DNA of 64,000 bases from assembly GCA_963718405.1 (NCBI GenBank), contig CAVQYZ010000002.1, positions 868,001-932,000 on the forward strand, written 5' to 3'. The notes under the pieces were generated by a model. It ran no database searches. It saw only the letters and a list, made by a program, of their open reading frames with translations, and had not been told where the DNA came from. A program made the position numbers and the translations under genes. Origin of the DNA: Bog-756 sp963718405. GTDB taxonomy: Bacteria > Actinomycetota > Acidimicrobiia > Acidimicrobiales > RAAP-2. Numbering within the stretch: the stretch's first letter is position 1; each line of letters starts with the position of its first letter. This document shows positions 61,011 to 64,000 of this stretch, one piece after another.

Positions 61011-61862
61011 TCAGACCGTGGCGTGCACCACGGCGCGATACCGCACCTGCGAAGGGGGCGGGCTTTCGGCTGCTGCCTGGCCAGCCAGGCGACGGCCGAT
61101 GCGCTTGCCGGACGCCGCCACCCCGCTGGGCCGCTCGGCTGTCTCCGGTGGCCCCTGGACGGTCCGCACGGAGGAGAATCCGGCGGCACGACAGAGGGAA
61201 TGCAGGGCAGGCATGGTCGGGATGAACCAGTTCCCGAAGTCGTTGTTGAGTTCGCCACCGGCGTAGAACTGCAAGAGGGAGTCGTTGGCGAAGATCGGGA
61301 TGTGCACAGCCTCGGTCTCGATCACCGCCACCCCACTGGTCACCGACCGGAGCCGTTCGAGGCAGGTGAGCGGCTCCTTCATGTGATAGAGCACGCCGAG
61401 GTAGAGCACCACGTCGAAGGCGCCGAGCTCGGAGAGGTCGGCGGTGGCAAAGTCGGCCAGCCACGGTTCGACCTTCGACCCCAGGGTGGCGGAGGCGAAC
61501 TCGAATCCCCGCCGGCCGGGCAGGTCTTCATTCCAAAAGTCCGTGAGGTCACGGGAGTGATCGGGGAGCTTGCCGTTGGCGGCGCACTCGTTCCAGTACG
61601 CACCGCGTGCTTCGATGTCGACTCCCCAGGCGTAGTGGTCCAGGGCCACCACCCGGCTGGCACCGGCGCGTTCGGCCATGAAGGAGTAGTAGCCGTCCCA
61701 GGCACCGATATCCAGCACGCTGCGTCCGGCGAAGGAGGGAAACTGATCGTCGGGGATCTGGCGGACCGAGAGGCCCTTGGTGACGACGCCACCGCCCAGG
61801 TCGATCGAGTGGAACCAGCCAAAGGCGTCGGCCTGCTCTTGGACTTCTTGGGGGGAGCTCAT
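61011..61862 (-). CDS. Class I SAM methyltransferase, CmoB/DUF1698-like
   Basis: 283 residues from ATG 61862 (MSSPQEVQEQADAFGWFHSI). SAM motif I RSVLDIGAWDGYYSFMAERA near 54 and GASRVVALDHYAWGVDIEA, later AFDVVLYLGVLYHMKEPLTC. FHSIDLGGGVVTKGL is the feature shared with the tRNA (mo5U34)-methyltransferase-like group, whose members carboxymethylate or methylate tRNA wobble uridine, though related proteins methylate sugars or natural products. The C-terminal ~40 residues are unlike CmoB. Adjacent on the same strand to tRNA-Leu(UAG), a known target of the cmo5U34 pathway in other bacteria. Confidence 0.8.
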   Translation of the reverse strand: MSSPQEVQEQADAFGWFHSIDLGGGVVTKGLSVRQIPDDQFPSFAGRSVLDIGAWDGYYSFMAERAGASRVVALDHYAWGVDIEARGAYWNECAANGKLPDHSRDLTDFWNEDLPGRRGFEFASATLGSKVEPWLADFATADLSELGAFDVVLYLGVLYHMKEPLTCLERLRSVTSGVAVIETEAVHIPIFANDSLLQFYAGGELNNDFGNWFIPTMPALHSLCRAAGFSSVRTVQGPPETAERPSGVAASGKRIGRRLAGQAAAESPPPSQVRYRAVVHATV

Positions 61863-61993
61863 GCGGGTGAGAATAGCTGGCACCCCAGCCGGGAGGCGGC
61901 ACCTTGTCGATGAGCCGGCGGTCGTCCGGGTCCCGGTGCACGCAGGACGCGCTGGCGCCGCTCGGCCCCGCCGGGCCCGGGCCGAAATTGTCG

Positions 61994-62074
61994 TGCGGGC
62001 GAGAGGATTCGAACCTCCACCCCCGAAGGGACCGGGACCTAAACCCGGCGCGTCTGCCATTCCGCCACGCCCGC
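61994..62074 (-). tRNA. tRNA-Leu (anticodon UAG)
   Basis: 81 nt. Acceptor stem GCGGGCG/CGCCCGC with discriminator A, D-arm GCGGAATGGCAGACGC, anticodon stem-loop CCGGG-TTTAGGT-CCCGG giving anticodon TAG, a long variable arm (CCCTTCGGGGG) as expected for class II tRNA-Leu, and T-arm GGTTCGAATCC. The CCA end is not encoded. Reads CUA and other CUN codons. Confidence 0.97.
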
Positions 62075-62176
62075 GGCGCGGTCAGCCTACCGACGGCGAG
62101 ACTCGGTCCGTCGAAACCGGCCGACAGCTCGAGAATCAGGCCGGTGGAGGTGGCGGGGAGTCCGCGGGGACCTGGC

Positions 62177-62182
62177 TATAGT
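62177..62182 (+). promoter_or_regulatory. Leaderless-type -10 box of glycan methyltransferase gene
   Basis: TATAGT then 6 nt and the GTG at 62189; no Shine-Dalgarno. Canonical geometry for a leaderless actinobacterial mRNA. Confidence 0.5.
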
Positions 62183-62188
62183 CGCGCT

Positions 62189-63319
62189 GTGCCGCCCGCG
62201 GAGTCGCCCACGTCCTCGATGGCCGCAAACGGGTCCTCCCCACTGGGGGCAGCTGAGGCCGCAGACACCCTCGACCCGGCGGAGTACCTGGTCAGCGTGA
62301 TGGCCGATATCGACGCCGAGGTCAGGCGTCGCCGGGCCTCAGGAGATCTTCCCGCCGGGCTGGAACGCCAGCTCGACGAGTTGTTCCTGGAGTTCTCGCC
62401 CGTGGGCCTGCACAGCGGGGCCCGGCTGCGGGAGACGCTGGCTCTGGTCGACAGCTCCGCCTACGTGGACATGGCCGTCCCCGTGGAGTCCCAGAAGTTG
62501 GTCGGAACCTACGTCAAGCGCCTCATTCGCAAGACCATCAGCTGGTACATGGGGTTCATCGTCCACCAGATCGTGAAGTTCGCCTGGGCGGTGTCCCGGA
62601 TGTTCCACGTGGTGGTGGACCGCATCGAAGGACTCGAGGAGGCGGTGGACGGGCAACGGACACCCGAGCTCCCGACCAGCGCGGTCCCCGAGGCGGACTC
62701 CGGCCCGACCTGGTGGTCAGCCGCCGCCGTGGCCGCGTTGACCGGAACCTCGGGTCGGGTGGTCCACGGCGAGTGCGGTAGCGGGTTCCTGCTCGAGGCG
62801 CTGGCTGCCGCTGGCACCGATGCCTACGGCGTGGATCCCAACGAGTCCGCCGTGGAGTCGGCCGTCAGTGGCGGTCTCGATGTGCGGGCCGAATCGGTCC
62901 TCGACCATCTCGACGTGGTGGCTGAGGAATCGCTCTCCGGGATCGTGCTGAGCGGTTCGGTCCAGTGGCTGCATCCCAACGAGCGGGACCGGCTCACCAC
63001 CTTGGTGGCCTCGCGACTCGATCTGGGCGGAGTGCTGGTGCTCCATTCGATGACGCCCGAGGCCTGGACCCTGGGTCGGTCGCGTCTCCTCTCGGATCTG
63101 GCCCCCGGACGGCCGCTCCATGCGGAGACCTGGAGCCATCTCTTGGGCCAACGTGGATTCGGGCAGATCGAGGTGACCTTCGGAAGCGACGAGGGTCGTC
63201 TCGACCGGGTGCCGTCGACCAACCCGGACGCCTCGGCCATCAACGGGGCCATCGACGTGGTCAACACCCTGCTGTTGGGACCTGGCGACTACCTGTTGAT
63301 CGCCGTTCGGGAGCGGTGA
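62189..63319 (+). CDS. Methyltransferase-domain protein with N-terminal helical region
   Basis: 376 residues from the GTG at 62189. Residues 1-165 are a helical, membrane-proximal-looking region (LDPAEYLVSVMADIDAEVRR, KRLIRKTISWYMGFIVHQIV) common to glycan-cluster proteins with a methyltransferase tail. A SAM-like domain follows: GRVVHGECGSGFLLEALAAA, TDAYGVDPNESAVESAVSGG, LSGIVLSGSVQWLHPNERDR. SAM motif I is weak (GECGSG). Its stop overlaps the next gene, a family 4 glycosyltransferase, so it is probably part of exopolysaccharide or cell-surface glycan synthesis. Confidence 0.8.
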   Translation: MPPAESPTSSMAANGSSPLGAAEAADTLDPAEYLVSVMADIDAEVRRRRASGDLPAGLERQLDELFLEFSPVGLHSGARLRETLALVDSSAYVDMAVPVESQKLVGTYVKRLIRKTISWYMGFIVHQIVKFAWAVSRMFHVVVDRIEGLEEAVDGQRTPELPTSAVPEADSGPTWWSAAAVAALTGTSGRVVHGECGSGFLLEALAAAGTDAYGVDPNESAVESAVSGGLDVRAESVLDHLDVVAEESLSGIVLSGSVQWLHPNERDRLTTLVASRLDLGGVLVLHSMTPEAWTLGRSRLLSDLAPGRPLHAETWSHLLGQRGFGQIEVTFGSDEGRLDRVPSTNPDASAINGAIDVVNTLLLGPGDYLLIAVRER

Positions 63320-64000
63320 CCGCCGTCCACCAGTTCGTTCCTGCGCTTCTTCCCAGGGATGCCACCGGCTTTCACACACTCGCACTCCGCGACACCCTTC
63401 GGGCCGCCGGCTGGGATTCGGACATCTACGTCGAAGCGGCCCATGACGAGCTCAAGTCGGAGGCCACCTACTTCGAGCGCTATCCGGAGCGGGCCCAACC
63501 GGACGACATCCTGCTCTACCAGTTGAGCACGGCGTCGCCGGTGGCCGACTTCCTCCTGGGCCGGCCGGAGCCTCTGGTCCTCGACTATCACAACATCACC
63601 CCGGCATCCTTCTATGACGGCTGGGAGGACGACATCAGCGAGAAGGTCACACTGGCCCGGCTCCAGATGGCGGCGCTGGCTCCGAGGGCCGTCCTCGGTA
63701 TCGCCGACTCGTCGTTCAACGCCGAAGAGCTCCGACAGTTCGGCTCCCGGGAGACGGCCGTGATTCCCATCTTGATCCCCGGGGGAGGGTCCCAAGGCCC
63801 GTCGGCAGCGGAGGACGAACAGCTCCGCCTCAACCGCCACCGTGGCCACGGGTCGGGCACGGTACTCCTGTTCGTAGGGCGCCTCTCGCCCAACAAGGCC
63901 CAACACCACCTGGTGGAGACGTTGTATCTCTACCGGCGCTGGTACGACCCCGATGCCCGACTCCACCTGGTGGGTCCGGCGGTGACCGAACCGTACGTCG
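63316..64000 (+). CDS. Glycosyltransferase family 4 (GT-B), C-terminus outside window
   Basis: Starts at a GTG at 63316 that overlaps the previous TGA; 228 codons are visible. N-terminal VHQFVPALLPRDATGFHTLA and RDTLRAAGWDSDIYVEAAHD (GT4-type acceptor fold), LVLDYHNITPASFYDG, AVLGIADSSFNAEELRQFG and, at the start of the donor-binding domain, VLLFVGRLSPNKAQHHLVET. The nucleotide-sugar motif (ExxG) is beyond the right edge. Member of the GT-B family making glycan or lipid-linked sugar; runs off at 64000. Confidence 0.92.
   Translation, partial: MTAVHQFVPALLPRDATGFHTLALRDTLRAAGWDSDIYVEAAHDELKSEATYFERYPERAQPDDILLYQLSTASPVADFLLGRPEPLVLDYHNITPASFYDGWEDDISEKVTLARLQMAALAPRAVLGIADSSFNAEELRQFGSRETAVIPILIPGGGSQGPSAAEDEQLRLNRHRGHGSGTVLLFVGRLSPNKAQHHLVETLYLYRRWYDPDARLHLVGPAVTEPYV

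Noticed and set aside
61994..62074. tRNA-adjacent integration site of a genomic island
   Set aside because: No integrase, no repeat of the tRNA 3' end and no compositional change was seen next to the tRNA gene.

Overview
The window is high-GC DNA, densely coded on both strands. Genes often overlap by 1-4 nt (ATGA, GTGA, TGATG), and GTG starts are frequent. F420-dependent and deazaflavin-type oxidoreductases, a mycothiol-dependent-type (MDMPI) enzyme, many acyl-CoA dehydrogenases, a SigG-type ECF sigma factor, DrrA/DrrB-like ABC pairs, leaderless-looking promoters and KstR-like operator sites all point to an actinobacterium. The overall style fits Acidimicrobiia, but that is inference. There is no phage, transposase, plasmid or CRISPR material.

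Layout. 0-13 kb: a lipid/isoprenoid-type acyl-CoA catabolic locus with an amidohydrolase, thiolase-like protein, two acyl-CoA dehydrogenases, an LLM F420 enzyme, an AMP-forming acyl-CoA ligase with a TetR regulator divergent from a P450, a gluconate-dehydrogenase-like oxidoreductase pair, lactate 2-monooxygenase and an EphB-like epoxide hydrolase. 13-24.8 kb: small regulatory modules. These are an aldo/keto reductase divergent from a TetR with twin operators, a DrrAB-like exporter with DUF4097 and ribbon-helix-helix genes, a YtrA-type GntR/ABC operon, a SigG-like sigma factor, and a TetR/MDMPI divergent pair. 24.8-34.6 kb: a thiolase/DUF35/2-hydroxyacid dehydrogenase operon, an FGGY kinase, a candidate small RNA, a zinc dehydrogenase/SDR/PIG-L deacetylase set and another ABC-2 exporter. 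34.8-51.5 kb: a sugar-uptake and catabolism island, with a Liv-type binding protein, GH13 and GH4 glycosidases, a propeller lipoprotein, ThuA, a beta-hydroxyacid dehydrogenase, an aldolase, an FGGY kinase, a LarA-like protein, and a transporter made of an MFS-LivF fusion, a LivH-LivM fusion and LivG. 51.5-60.9 kb: TauD-type dioxygenase, esterase-like hydrolase, NagB-like protein, then a MaoC / enoyl-CoA hydratase / FadE34-like double acyl-CoA dehydrogenase / MaoC / SDR beta-oxidation set. 61-64 kb: a CmoB/DUF1698-like methyltransferase, tRNA-Leu(UAG), and the start of a glycan-type methyltransferase/glycosyltransferase operon.

How it fits together. The two ends carry complete-looking side-chain or branched acyl-CoA degradation steps: activation, dehydrogenation, hydration, oxidation and thiolysis. 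The FadE34-like gene has a KstR-like operator lying over its -35 box, so at least part may belong to a sterol/terpenoid regulon. The central island reads as import of a glycoside or polyol followed by hydrolysis, oxidation, phosphorylation and aldol cleavage.

A caution for the reader: at least a dozen otherwise well-conserved genes are broken by single-base frameshifts, several at homopolymers, and one gene has about six. I give these genes as single features with the approximate shift position. Uncorrected sequencing or assembly error is the simplest explanation for most of them.
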